Below, one piece after another: positions 8,127 to 16,811 of a stretch of 64,000 nucleotides of DNA. The stretch spans positions 1,136,191-1,200,190 of the forward strand of contig NZ_PJIM01000002.1 of assembly GCF_002929295.1 (NCBI RefSeq). The letters are read 5' to 3'. The position numbers and the translations under genes were made by a program. The notes beneath the pieces are model-generated. The model saw only the letters and a list, made by a program, of their open reading frames with translations. It made no database searches and was not told where the DNA came from. The DNA comes from Arthrobacter sp. SX1312. GTDB taxonomy: Bacteria > Actinomycetota > Actinomycetes > Actinomycetales > Micrococcaceae. The first letter of the stretch is position 1; every line of letters begins with the position of its first letter.

Positions 8127-8947
8127 GCGAGGCGAACGCCAGTGCCACGCGCATCACGCCGGGCAATGCGCTGCGGCCCGAGGACATCGCCCTCCAGGAC
8201 GCGAAGCCCGCCGACGCCGTCGCCCGGTACGCACTGGGACTGGGCGACGACGCCCTGATCCTCGCGCAGCGGCTCGGCTGGTGGATCTCCAGGGCGCCCG
8301 AACTCGAGGAGGACGTGGCGCTGGCGAACATCGCGCTCGATGAGATCGGGCATGCCCGGTCCTTCCTGACCTACGCCGGCCGCGCCTGGGACAAGACCGA
8401 GGACGACCTCGCCTACTTCCGCCGCGAGCCCGAGTTCCGCTCGGTGCACCTCGTGGAGCAGCCCAACGGGGACTTCGCCCGCACCATCGCCCGGCAGTTC
8501 GTCGTCGCGCTCTACCAGTGGGAGCTCTACTCCCGCCTCGTCCACTCGAGCGACCCGACCCTCGCCGCGATCGCCGCGAAGGCCGTCAAGGAGGTGGACT
8601 ACCACCGGGACCACGCCACCCAGTGGGTCCTGCGCCTCGCGCTCGGGACCGAGGAGTCGCGCCGCAGGATGATCGCCGGCCTCCGGCTCACCTGGCCCTA
8701 TGTGGAGGAACTGTTCACCGACTACCCGCTCATCGACGAGGTGGGCGATGCCGGGGTGCGCCCGAGCGAGCTCCGCGAGTCCTTCGACAGCGCGGTACGG
8801 ACGGTCCTCACCGAGGCCGAGCTCGAGGTCCCCGCGGTGCCCGGCGCCGTCGGGGGCGGACGCCTCGGGCGCCACAGCGAGCACCTCGGGTACCTGCTCG
8901 CCGAGATGCAGGTCCTCGCCCGCGAGCATCCGGGTGCGTCCTGGTGA
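8123..8947 (+). CDS. paaC: 1,2-phenylacetyl-CoA epoxidase subunit C
   Basis: 274-residue structural ferritin-fold partner of PaaA. Helical motifs include LGWWISRAPELEEDVALANIALDEIGHARSF and VKEVDYHRDHATQWVLRL, typical of PaaC. The GTG start overlaps the paaB stop by four bases. The known role is to stabilise PaaA in the heteromeric epoxidase; PaaC proteins usually do not bind the diiron centre. Confidence 0.94.
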   Translation: MSEANASATRITPGNALRPEDIALQDAKPADAVARYALGLGDDALILAQRLGWWISRAPELEEDVALANIALDEIGHARSFLTYAGRAWDKTEDDLAYFRREPEFRSVHLVEQPNGDFARTIARQFVVALYQWELYSRLVHSSDPTLAAIAAKAVKEVDYHRDHATQWVLRLALGTEESRRRMIAGLRLTWPYVEELFTDYPLIDEVGDAGVRPSELRESFDSAVRTVLTEAELEVPAVPGAVGGGRLGRHSEHLGYLLAEMQVLAREHPGASW

Positions 8948-8968
8948 GCGTGTCCTGATGGGGTCCCC

Positions 8969-9481
8969 ATGGTGACCGGAGCGGACCTGCGGCCCTCGGC
9001 GGCCCCCGACGCCGCGGCCTGGGACGTCGCGGCGACGGTCTGCGACCCGGAGATCCCGGTGCTCACCATCGAGGACCTCGGGGTGCTGCGCGCAGCCCAC
9101 GTGGCGCCGTCGGGACGGGTCGAGGTCGCGATCACCCCCACCTACTCGGGCTGCCCGGCGATGGATGCCATCCGCGACGACGTCACCTCGGCGCTGCACG
9201 CGGCGGGCTACGACGACGTCGCCGTCCGGCTCGTGCTCGCGCCCGCCTGGACCACCGACTGGCTGAGCGACGACGGCAAGGCGAAGCTCGCCCGGTACGG
9301 CATCGCGCCACCCACGGGCAAGGCCGCCGTCGGGCCGGTGCGCATCGGCCTGAGCGTCAAGTGCCCCCAGTGCTCGTCCCTGAACACCCGCGAACTGACC
9401 CGCTTCGGGTCCACCTCCTGCAAGGCGCTGTACGTGTGCAACGACTGCAGGGAACCCTTCGACTACTTCAAGGTGCACTGA
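8969..9481 (+). CDS. paaD: PaaD, Fe-S maturation factor of the phenylacetyl-CoA epoxidase
   Basis: 170-residue protein with an N-terminal MIP18/DUF59 domain (VCDPEIPVLTIEDLGVL, TPTYSGCPAMDAI) and a C-terminal zinc-ribbon-like segment (CPQCSS...CNDCREPFDYFKVH). PaaD proteins are needed for epoxidase maturation, probably for the Fe-S cluster of PaaE. The stop overlaps the ATG of paaE. Position and both domains agree with other actinobacterial paa operons. Confidence 0.93.
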   Translation: MVTGADLRPSAAPDAAAWDVAATVCDPEIPVLTIEDLGVLRAAHVAPSGRVEVAITPTYSGCPAMDAIRDDVTSALHAAGYDDVAVRLVLAPAWTTDWLSDDGKAKLARYGIAPPTGKAAVGPVRIGLSVKCPQCSSLNTRELTRFGSTSCKALYVCNDCREPFDYFKVH

Positions 9482-10611
9482 TGGCCGTTGTCCTCGCCCC
9501 CTCCACCAAACGGCGGAGTGCCTTCCACACGCTCACCGTGCGCGGCGTCCGCCGGCTGACGGAGGACGCCGTCGAGGTCACCCTCGACGTCCCTCCCCGC
9601 CTGCAGGACGCGTTCGGGTACCTCCCCGGGCAGTACGTGGCGCTGCGCACCACGCTCGACGTCGACGGCGTGCCGCGGGAGGTCCGCCGCAGCTACTCGA
9701 TCTGCGCCGACCCGCGCCCCGGGGAGCTGCGCGTCGCCGTGAAACGCGACCTCGGCGGTGTCTTCTCCACCTGGGTCAACGAGTCCCTGACGGCGGGGGA
9801 CACCCTCGAGGTCATGAGCCCGCTCGGGCAGTTCACCCCGCGCACGACGCCGGGGGAGCAGCCCGTCTCGTTCGTCGCCGTCGCCGCCGGGTCCGGCATC
9901 ACCCCGGTGATCGCGATCGCCCGGTCCATGCTCGCCGGCGGCCCGAACGTACGCTTCGACCTCGTCTACGCCAACCGGGCCGCGATGGACGTCATGTTCC
10001 TCGAGGAACTCGCCGACCTCAAGGACCGCTACCCCGCCCGCTTCGCGGTGCACCACGTCCTGTCCCGCGAGCAGCGCATCTCGCCCCTGCTCTCGGGCAG
10101 GATCGACGCCGAGAAACTCGAGGGCCTGCTCGGCACGGTCATCGCCACCGACCGCGTGGACGAGTGGTTCCTCTGCGGACCGTTCGAGCTCGTCCAGCTC
10201 TGCCGGGACTTCCTCACCGAGCGCGGGGTGCCCGCGGAGAAGGTGCGCTTCGAGCTGTTCACGACCGGCGAACCCACCCGGCCGGAGGGCAGCCACGGAC
10301 GCCCGGTGGTGGCGGCGGACAACGGGGAGAACTACACCATCTCCTTCAACCTGGACGGCCTGCAGGGCTCGGTGCAGAGCCCCACCCACGCCCGCGAGTC
10401 GATCCTCAACGCCGCCCTCAGGGTGCGCCCCGACGTGCCGTTCGCGTGCGCCGGCGGGGTGTGCGGGACGTGCCGGGCGAAGCTCGTCCAGGGGACCGTG
10501 GCGATGGAGGAGAACTACGCGCTCGAACCCGACGAGGTCGCCGCAGGGTTCGTCCTCACCTGCCAGGCCCACCCCACGAGCGACGCCGTCGCCGTCGACT
10601 ACGACGCCTGA
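9481..10611 (+). CDS. paaE: 1,2-phenylacetyl-CoA epoxidase reductase subunit E
   Basis: 376-residue electron-transfer subunit. An N-terminal FAD/NAD(P) reductase module shows RRSYSICADP (flavin) and AAGSGITPVIAIARSML (nucleotide). A C-terminal plant-type [2Fe-2S] ferredoxin domain has CAGGVCGTCRAKLVQG followed by a distal FVLTCQAHP Cys, giving the four cluster ligands. It passes NADPH electrons to the PaaA diiron site. The ATG shares one base with the paaD stop; longer upstream readings are shadows. Confidence 0.95.
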   Translation: MAVVLAPSTKRRSAFHTLTVRGVRRLTEDAVEVTLDVPPRLQDAFGYLPGQYVALRTTLDVDGVPREVRRSYSICADPRPGELRVAVKRDLGGVFSTWVNESLTAGDTLEVMSPLGQFTPRTTPGEQPVSFVAVAAGSGITPVIAIARSMLAGGPNVRFDLVYANRAAMDVMFLEELADLKDRYPARFAVHHVLSREQRISPLLSGRIDAEKLEGLLGTVIATDRVDEWFLCGPFELVQLCRDFLTERGVPAEKVRFELFTTGEPTRPEGSHGRPVVAADNGENYTISFNLDGLQGSVQSPTHARESILNAALRVRPDVPFACAGGVCGTCRAKLVQGTVAMEENYALEPDEVAAGFVLTCQAHPTSDAVAVDYDA

Positions 10612-10620
10612 GAGGCAGCC

Positions 10621-11451
10621 ATGACCATCCCCTCCACCGCGACGCCGTCGGGCAGTGAACCCTCCGCCGGCATGATCCGCCTCAGCATCGACGGCGGGGT
10701 CGCCGAGGTGGTGCTGGACGCGCCGTACCGGCTCAACGCCGTCGACGAGCAGGCGCTCGCCGAGCTCGCCGACGCCTACGACGCCGCCGCCGCCGGCGTG
10801 CGCGACGGCACCGTCCGTGCGCTCGTGCTGCGCGGGGAGGGGCGCGCCTTCTGTGCGGGCCGGGATCTCGGGTCCATCGAACCCGGGGCCGACGACGCCT
10901 TCGGGTTCCTCGACGCCACGCTCACCCCGCTGCTGCGGAAGATGGCGGACTTCCCGGCTCCGACCTTCGCGGCGGCGCAGGGCGCGTGCCTCGGCGTCGG
11001 CCTGGGCCTGCTGCTCGCGACGGACGTCGTGTACGTCGCGGAGTCCGCGAAGATCGGTTCGCCGTTCGTCGCCCTCGGGCTGGCACTGGACTCCGGCGGG
11101 CACTGGCTGTTCACCGAGCGGCTCGGTCCGCACCGGGCCCTGGACCTGATGTACACGGGGGACCTCATGACCGGAGCGGAGGCGGTGGCCGGCGGACTAT
11201 TCAGCCGCGCCGTGCCTGCCGGGGAGCTGCTCGAGTTCACCCGGGCGAAGGCTGCGCGGGCGGCGACCGGTCCGCTGCAGGCGCTCGTCGCCTCGAAGCA
11301 GCTCGTCGCGCGGATCCGTGACGAGCGGCTCGGACTGTGGCAGGCCGTCAGCGGCGAGAACGACGTCCAGGGTGTGCTCGGGGCATCGGACGACTACCGC
11401 GAGGGCCTCCAGGCGTTCCGGGAGAAGCGGGCGCCGCGCTTCGGCGCCTGA
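10621..11451 (+). CDS. paaG: 2-(1,2-epoxy-1,2-dihydrophenyl)acetyl-CoA isomerase (PaaG type)
   Basis: 276-residue crotonase-fold isomerase that turns the ring epoxide into oxepin-CoA. The oxyanion segment GRAFCAGRDLGSI is present. The first hydratase Glu is absent (QGACLGVGLGLLLATD), while an Asp stands in ALGLALDSGGHWLF, matching the catalytic Asp of PaaG (Asp136 in the E. coli enzyme as I recall). It begins nine bases after paaE and closes the epoxidase operon. The distinction from the paaF-like gene at 939 rests on these residues. Confidence 0.88.
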   Translation: MTIPSTATPSGSEPSAGMIRLSIDGGVAEVVLDAPYRLNAVDEQALAELADAYDAAAAGVRDGTVRALVLRGEGRAFCAGRDLGSIEPGADDAFGFLDATLTPLLRKMADFPAPTFAAAQGACLGVGLGLLLATDVVYVAESAKIGSPFVALGLALDSGGHWLFTERLGPHRALDLMYTGDLMTGAEAVAGGLFSRAVPAGELLEFTRAKAARAATGPLQALVASKQLVARIRDERLGLWQAVSGENDVQGVLGASDDYREGLQAFREKRAPRFGA

Positions 11452-11474
11452 GCCCCCGGTGTGGCCGTCGGCGG

Positions 11475-12134
11475 CTACCGGGACCCGCGGCGCGTGAGGA
11501 CCAGGTGCACGACCCCCGACGGGGAGGGGGTCGCCTCGATCCCGAAGCGCCCCTCGAGCCCTTCGAGGCCGTCCCACAGGCGTTCGCCCCTGCCCAGGAC
11601 GATCGGTACGACGACGACGTGCAGGTGATCGATGAGGTCGGCCTCGAGGAACTGCCGGACCGTGATGGCGCCGCCGCCGATCCGGACGTCGAGGCCCCCG
11701 GCCAGGTCGCGGGCCTGTTCCAGTGCGGAGGCGGGCTTGGCGTCGACGAAGTGGAAGGTCGTCCCGCCATCCATCTCGAGGACCGGTCGGGGGTGGTGCG
11801 TCAGGACCACGACGGGGGTGTGGAAGACGGGGTTCCCGCCCCACCAGCCCTTCCATTCCTCGTCCTCCCAGGGGCCGCGGTGGGGGCCGAACTTGTTCCT
11901 CCCCATGATCTCCACCCCGATCCCTGGCCCCCACGCGGCGGCGAAGGCATCGTCGACGCCGGAGGAACCCGGGCCCTCCCCGTGGAGGCCCATCGCGCGG
12001 AAGGTGCGGGTCCCGATCGCCCACTCCATGAGCCGTGAGCCCGCATGGCCGAACGGGGCCTCGAGGGTCTGGCCCTCGCCGGTGGCGAAGCCGTCGAGGG
12101 AGACGGAGAAGTTGTGGACACGGACGAGGGACAT
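11475..12134 (-). CDS. Dihydrofolate reductase family protein (RibD C-terminal-like)
   Basis: 219-residue protein of the RibD_C/DHFR-fold family. The N-terminus reads VRVHNFSVSLDGFATGEGQ, the centre has IMGRNKFGP and TPVVVLTHHPRP, and the C-terminal half has LDVRIGGGAITVRQFLEADLIDHLHVVVVPIVLGRGERL. Members are NADPH-binding reductases of mostly unknown substrate. The ATG at 12134 is preceded by AAGGAGATCCC, which fixes the start. It converges on paaG and is not part of the paa operon. Confidence 0.85.
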   Translation of the reverse strand: MSLVRVHNFSVSLDGFATGEGQTLEAPFGHAGSRLMEWAIGTRTFRAMGLHGEGPGSSGVDDAFAAAWGPGIGVEIMGRNKFGPHRGPWEDEEWKGWWGGNPVFHTPVVVLTHHPRPVLEMDGGTTFHFVDAKPASALEQARDLAGGLDVRIGGGAITVRQFLEADLIDHLHVVVVPIVLGRGERLWDGLEGLEGRFGIEATPSPSGVVHLVLTRRGSR

Positions 12135-12189
12135 GGGATCTCCTTGTGCAGTGCACGGCCAGCGGGTGATGACCATGCTCCACGGCGGG

Positions 12190-12633
12190 TCAGCGCGTGT
12201 CCAGATCCTCGAAGACGAGGAACGTCTGGGTGTCGAGGACGCCGGGCATCGACTGCAGCTGGTCGAAGATGACCCGTCGCAGCCCCACGTTGTCCTCCGC
12301 CCGCACCAGGAGGATGACGTCGAAGTCCCCGCCGACCAGTGCGATGTGGTGGATCTCCGGGACGCTGCGCAGCCTGTCGCGGAGCTCGCGCCAGGAGTGC
12401 TGCCGCACCTTGAGGGTCACGTAGGCGGAGGACCGGAGGCCGGCCTTGGCCGGGTCGATGATCGCCGTGAACCGCGTCAGCACGCCGTCCTCGGTCAGCT
12501 TCGCGATGCGGGAGTAGGCGTGTGCCCGCGAGATGTGCACACGCTCGGCCACCGAGGTCACGGACTGGCGCCCGTCCCGCGTGAGTTCGGCGAGGATCTT
12601 CCGATCGACGTCGTCGAGCACTCCGTCCACCAC
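12190..12633 (-). CDS. Lrp/AsnC-family regulator, probable control of the branched-chain oxoacid dehydrogenase operon
   Basis: 147-residue Lrp-type regulator. The N-terminal winged HTH is LDDVDRKILAELTRDGRQSVTSVAERVHISRAHAYSRIAKLTEDGVL, followed by the RAM ligand domain (SAYVTLKV, EIHHIALVGGDFDVILLV). Two adjacent GTGs (12633 and 12630) follow a GAAGGAGC ribosome site; the long upstream extension is unlikely. It is divergent from the E1alpha gene across a 208-base gap with an inverted repeat, as seen for BkdR-type regulators that sense branched-chain amino acids. Confidence 0.85.
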   Translation of the reverse strand: MVDGVLDDVDRKILAELTRDGRQSVTSVAERVHISRAHAYSRIAKLTEDGVLTRFTAIIDPAKAGLRSSAYVTLKVRQHSWRELRDRLRSVPEIHHIALVGGDFDVILLVRAEDNVGLRRVIFDQLQSMPGVLDTQTFLVFEDLDTR

Positions 12634-12693
12634 GTGTCCACGCTCCTTCGCGTAATCCAGCTCACACTGCCGATTCGTCCAAAGAATACCGCG

Positions 12694-12706
12694 TTCGTTG
12701 AACGAA
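12694..12706. promoter_or_regulatory. Inverted repeat, possible Lrp-type operator
   Basis: TTCGTT-G-AACGAA is a perfect 6-base inverted repeat. A related half pattern, ATTCGTCCAAAGAAT, lies about 20 bases to its left. Both lie in the relatively AT-rich gap between the divergent Lrp gene (12633) and the E1alpha gene (12842). Lrp proteins commonly bind phased imperfect palindromes, which makes this the best operator candidate. Confidence 0.45.
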
Positions 12707-12841
12707 TATCCACACTTCGCCGACTTCGTGGATACAAAAGATGCCGGCTGGCCATACTGGTTCCACACAGCATCCAGTGCCGGAGCTACCGCTCCGCGCC
12801 GAGAATGGAAGGCCGCTACGGCGGCTGGTGATGGAGGCGGA

Positions 12842-14044
12842 ATGAGTACGGCAACGAATGAGGGCCGCAACGGCATGCTGGGCGGTGCACCCGGGGGCGG
12901 AGCGCGCGACGGCGGCACGACGCCGGACAGCGCCCTGCTCCCGTCGGTGGAGCCCGTGCAGCTGGTGGACCCGGACGGTCATCACCACACCGACGAGCGT
13001 TACCCGCTCCCCGACGGGGACCGGCTGCTCGACGCCTACGGCCGCCTCATCGCCGGCCGCCGCATCAACGACCAGGCCAACGCCCTCGTCCGCCAGGGCC
13101 GGATGGCCGTCTACCCCTCCTCCCACGGCCAGGAGGCCTGCCAGGTCGCCGCCGCCGTGGTCCTCGGTGCGGAGGACTGGCTCTTCCCGACCTACCGGGA
13201 CACGGTCGCCGTCATCACGCGCGGCGTCGACCCGCTCCAGGTCCTCACGCTGCTCCGCGGCGACTGGCACGGCGGCTACGACCCGCACGAGCACCGCGTC
13301 GCCACCCAGGCCACGCCGCTGGCCACGCAACTCCTCCACGCCGTCGGCGTGGCCCATGCCGCCAAGCTGCGCGGCGAGTCGACCGTCGTCCTCGCCATGT
13401 GCGGTGACGGCGCGACCAGCGAGGGCGACTTCCACGAGGCCCTGAACTTCGCTGCCGTGTTCCACGTCCCCGTCGTGTTCTTCGTCCAGAACAACGAGTT
13501 CGCGATCTCGGTGCCGCTCAGGAGCCAGAGCGTCGCACCGTCCCTCGCCCACAAGGCCATCGGGTACGGCATGCCCGGTGAGCGCGTGGACGGCAACGAC
13601 CTCGCCGCGCTCCTCGCCGTGCTCGGAAGCGCCGTGGACCGGGCGCGCGACGGTGGCGGCCCCACCCTCGTCGAAGCACACACCTACCGGATGCAGGCGC
13701 ACACCAACGCGGACGACGCGACGCGCTACCGTTCCGCCGACGACGTCGAGCGCTGGGTGCCGAAGGATCCGATCACCCGCCTGCGCACCTACCTGCGCGC
13801 GCTGGACCTGCTGACGGTCGAGTTGGAGCGGGCCCTGGCCGACGAGGCGGACGCGATCGCCGCCGCCATCCGGAAGGGACTCAACACGGAGGTCACAGTG
13901 AACCCTGCGGAACTGTTCGAGTACGTGTACACGGAGAAGACGACGCAGCTGCGCGAGCAGGCAGAGCAGCTTCGCGAGGAACTGGCGCGCGACGCCGCCG
14001 GCACAGGAACCCCCACGTCAGACACGAAGGCGGACCGACCATGA
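12842..14044 (+). CDS. bkdA: Branched-chain 2-oxoacid dehydrogenase E1 alpha subunit
   Basis: 400-residue thiamine-diphosphate-dependent E1alpha, which decarboxylates branched-chain 2-oxoacids. The TPP motif runs from GDGATSEGDFHEALNFAA to FFVQNN. YPSSHGQEACQVAAA and AHTYRMQAHTNADDATRYR are typical of the branched-chain rather than the pyruvate enzyme. About 45 N-terminal residues are Gly/Ala-rich and poorly structured. The ATG at 12842 follows GGAGGCGGA closely. It overlaps the E1beta start (ATGA). No E3 gene is in the operon, so lipoamide dehydrogenase must come from elsewhere. Confidence 0.9.
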   Translation: MSTATNEGRNGMLGGAPGGGARDGGTTPDSALLPSVEPVQLVDPDGHHHTDERYPLPDGDRLLDAYGRLIAGRRINDQANALVRQGRMAVYPSSHGQEACQVAAAVVLGAEDWLFPTYRDTVAVITRGVDPLQVLTLLRGDWHGGYDPHEHRVATQATPLATQLLHAVGVAHAAKLRGESTVVLAMCGDGATSEGDFHEALNFAAVFHVPVVFFVQNNEFAISVPLRSQSVAPSLAHKAIGYGMPGERVDGNDLAALLAVLGSAVDRARDGGGPTLVEAHTYRMQAHTNADDATRYRSADDVERWVPKDPITRLRTYLRALDLLTVELERALADEADAIAAAIRKGLNTEVTVNPAELFEYVYTEKTTQLREQAEQLREELARDAAGTGTPTSDTKADRP

Positions 14045-15111
14045 CGCAGACCACGGAGGCACCCACCGGGGGCGTGGCGGACCGGACCGGCGCCGTGCCG
14101 GGGAAACGCGTGACGTCCACCTTCGCCAGGGCCCTCAATGCCGCGCTCGCGGACTCGATGGCGGCCGATGCCTCCGTACTGATGTTCGGCGAGGACGTCG
14201 GACCGCTCGGCGGCGTCTTCCGCATCACGGACGGCCTGACGGCCCGCTTCGGCGAGGAGCGCTGCTTCGACACCCCCCTCGCGGAGGCCGGCATCATGGG
14301 CATGGCCATCGGCATGGCGATGAACGGCATGAAGCCCGTCGTCGAGATGCAGTTCGACGCCTTCGCCTATCCGGCCTTCGAGCAGGTGGTCAGCCACGTC
14401 GCGAAGATGCCGAACCGTACGAAGGGCAGGGTCCGCCTGCCCCTCGTCATCCGGATCCCGTACGCCGGCGGGATCGGCGGCGTGGAGCACCACTGTGATT
14501 CCTCGGAGGCCTACTACGCGCACACCCCCGGCCTCACGGTCCTGGCCCCCGCGACCGTCCGCGACGCCTACTTCATGCTGCGCGAGGCGATCGCGTCCCC
14601 GGACCCCGTGGTGTTCCTGGAACCGAAGAAGCTGTACTGGTCCAAGGAGGAGGTGGACCTCGCCGAGCTGCGCAGGACCTTCGAGGCCGGCCAGGCGCCC
14701 CGACGCATCGGCAAGGCCGTCGTCGCCCGCCCCGGGACCGATGCGACCCTCATCAGCTACGGCCCGTCCGTGCCGACGGCGCTCGCCGCGGCCGCTGCGG
14801 CCGCCGAGGAGGGCCGGTCCATCGAGGTCATCGACCTCCGCTCCATCGTGCCGTTCGACGACGAGACCGTCTGCGCCAGCGTCCGACGGACCGGCCGCGC
14901 CGTCGTCGTCGCGGAGGCTCCGGGCTTCGTGTCGGTGGCGTCGGAGATCGTGGCCCGGGTGCAGGAGCGCTGCTTCCATTCCCTCGCCGCCCCCGTGCTC
15001 CGCGTGACCGGGTTCGACATCCCGTATCCCTCGCCGAAGCTCGAACATTTCTACCTGCCGAGCGTCGACCGCATCCTCGACGCCGTGGACGACCTGCAGT
15101 GGGAGGACTGA
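14041..15111 (+). CDS. bkdB: Branched-chain 2-oxoacid dehydrogenase E1 beta subunit
   Basis: 356-residue transketolase-like beta subunit. Motifs include FGEDVGPLGGVFRITDGL, DTPLAEAGIMGMAIGMAMNGMKPV and the C-terminal RVTGFDIPYPSPKLEHFYLP. It pairs with the E1alpha gene, with which it overlaps by four bases, and it is followed one base later by E2. The N-terminal 23 residues are a variable Thr/Gly-rich leader. Confidence 0.92.
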   Translation: MTQTTEAPTGGVADRTGAVPGKRVTSTFARALNAALADSMAADASVLMFGEDVGPLGGVFRITDGLTARFGEERCFDTPLAEAGIMGMAIGMAMNGMKPVVEMQFDAFAYPAFEQVVSHVAKMPNRTKGRVRLPLVIRIPYAGGIGGVEHHCDSSEAYYAHTPGLTVLAPATVRDAYFMLREAIASPDPVVFLEPKKLYWSKEEVDLAELRRTFEAGQAPRRIGKAVVARPGTDATLISYGPSVPTALAAAAAAAEEGRSIEVIDLRSIVPFDDETVCASVRRTGRAVVVAEAPGFVSVASEIVARVQERCFHSLAAPVLRVTGFDIPYPSPKLEHFYLPSVDRILDAVDDLQWED

Positions 15112-15112
15112 C

Positions 15113-16738
15113 ATGAGTGCACCCGCCGTCGATTCCGGGCTCCAGGTGTTCGCCCTCCCCGACCTCGGAGAGGGCCTGACCGAGGCCGAGCTGGTGTCCT
15201 GGCTCGTCGCCGAGGGCGACCCCGTGGCCGTCGACCAGCCCATCGCGGAGGTCGAGACCGCCAAGTCGGTCGTCGAGGTCCCCTCGCCCTTCGCGGGGAC
15301 CGTCGCCGTGCTGCACGGCAGGCCCGGTGAAGTGCTCGACGTCGGTGCGCCGTTCCTCTCCGTCCGGCCCGACGGCGGCGGACCTGCGGCCACCTCACCG
15401 GCAGCCGCCACTGCAGGTGTCGACGCCGCGGCGGCGGAGCTCCGCGAGGAGGCCGGTGTCCCTGCTGCTGCCACCGGGGACGACGCCTCGGCGGCCGACG
15501 GCGGCTCGGGGAACGTGCTGATCGGCTACGGCACTCCGGGTGGTCTCACCGCTGGCCGCACCCGGCCGCGCAAGGGCACGACGGCGGGAGCCGCTACGTC
15601 GGCACCGGCGTCCGCTGCGTCCTCGGCTGCTACGGCGGCCGCGGCCCCCGCCGTTCGGACGACGCCGTCGCCCGCGGCCCAGGCCGCCGCGGCCACCGAT
15701 CCGGTCGCGGCCTCCGACGCCGGCACGGCAGCGTCCGACGCCGGCACGGCAGCGTCCGACGCCCGCACGGCCCCGCTGTGTGTCTCGCCCCTGGTCCGGA
15801 AGCTCGCGCGCGACAACGGCGTGCGGCTCGCCGACCTCCGCGGGTCGGGGGAGAAGGGGCTGATCCTCCGTCGCGACGTGGAGCAGGCGATCGCGGCTCT
15901 GGCGTCGTCCGGCCTTGATGTCCCTGAGGGCGCCGTCCCTGCCGACGCCGTCCCCGGTGCCTCCCCCGTGACCCGCGACATGCCGGCCGCCACGGGAGCC
16001 GCGGACGCTCCGCTCGATCCGCGGTCCGGGCTCACGGTCCTCGAACGCACCCCCCTGAGGGGAGTCCGGCGGACGATCGCCGATGCGATGACCCGCAGCC
16101 GACGCGAGATCCCCGAGGCCACGGTCTGGGTGGACGTCGACGCCACCGCCCTCGTGGAACTGCGGGCGGAGATGAAGCGCAGGACGCCGGACGCGGTGCC
16201 CGGCCTGCTGGCCTTCGTGGCGCGGTTCGTCGTGGCGGGTCTGGCCCGCTACCCGGAGCTGAACAGCCGGATCGCGACGGGTGACGACGGCGCCCAGGAG
16301 ATCGTGCGGGTCGACGGCGTGAACCTCGGGATCGCAGCACAGACGGACCGCGGCCTCGTGGTGCCGGGCATCCGACGGGCCGACACCCTGTCCGCCCGCG
16401 GGCTCGACACCGAGATCCGCCGCCTCGCCGCCCTGGCACGTGAGGGCAGGGCCACGCCGTCGGACCTGTCCTCCGGCACCTTCACCCTGAACAACTACGG
16501 GGTGTTCGGTGTCGACGGGAGCGCGGCCATCATCAACTACCCGGAATCGGCGATCCTCGGGATGGGCCGGATCATCGACCGCCCGTGGGTCGTGGACGGC
16601 GGGCTCGCGGTGCGCAAGGTGACCGAGCTGACGCTCGCCTTCGACCACCGCGTGTGCGACGGCGGAACCGCGGGAGGCTTCCTGCGGTTCGTCGCGGACG
16701 CGATGGAGAACCCGGGCGGGATGCTCGCCGACCTGTAG
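15113..16738 (+). CDS. bkdC: Dihydrolipoamide acyltransferase (E2) of the branched-chain oxoacid dehydrogenase
   Basis: 541-residue E2 core protein. The single N-terminal lipoyl domain (about 8-85) has the lipoylated Lys in VETAKSVVEVPSPF. A long Ala/Thr/Ser-rich linker, including three copies of a 7-residue repeat, leads to a peripheral subunit-binding domain (CVSPLVRKLARDNGVRLADLRGSG). The C-terminal catalytic domain carries the HRVCDGGTAGGFL active-site motif. It is the last gene of the operon, and a hairpin at 16751-16779 follows the stop. Confidence 0.93.
   Translation: MSAPAVDSGLQVFALPDLGEGLTEAELVSWLVAEGDPVAVDQPIAEVETAKSVVEVPSPFAGTVAVLHGRPGEVLDVGAPFLSVRPDGGGPAATSPAAATAGVDAAAAELREEAGVPAAATGDDASAADGGSGNVLIGYGTPGGLTAGRTRPRKGTTAGAATSAPASAASSAATAAAAPAVRTTPSPAAQAAAATDPVAASDAGTAASDAGTAASDARTAPLCVSPLVRKLARDNGVRLADLRGSGEKGLILRRDVEQAIAALASSGLDVPEGAVPADAVPGASPVTRDMPAATGAADAPLDPRSGLTVLERTPLRGVRRTIADAMTRSRREIPEATVWVDVDATALVELRAEMKRRTPDAVPGLLAFVARFVVAGLARYPELNSRIATGDDGAQEIVRVDGVNLGIAAQTDRGLVVPGIRRADTLSARGLDTEIRRLAALAREGRATPSDLSSGTFTLNNYGVFGVDGSAAIINYPESAILGMGRIIDRPWVVDGGLAVRKVTELTLAFDHRVCDGGTAGGFLRFVADAMENPGGMLADL
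15707..15769 (+). repeat. Three 21-base in-frame tandem repeats in the E2 linker
   Basis: Three consecutive 21-base units at 15707-15727, 15728-15748 and 15749-15769 encode AASDAGT, AASDAGT and AASDART. The second and third units differ by a single base. They lie in the flexible linker between the lipoyl and subunit-binding domains, where length changes are tolerated. Confidence 0.85.
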
Positions 16739-16750
16739 GCGTGGGAGCAG

Positions 16751-16779
16751 TCCGCCGGGTTCTCCGAGGACCCGGCGGA
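16751..16779 (+). terminator. Stem-loop after the bkd operon
   Basis: TCCGCCGGGT (16751-16760) pairs perfectly with ACCCGGCGGA (16770-16779) around a 9-base loop, 13 bases after the E2 stop. There is no T-run, as is common for high-GC actinobacterial terminators. A TAGACT -10-like box follows at once (16781-16786). Confidence 0.6.
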
Positions 16780-16811
16780 GTAGACTGAGGGTCCCACGAT
16801 GAATCAGGTGC

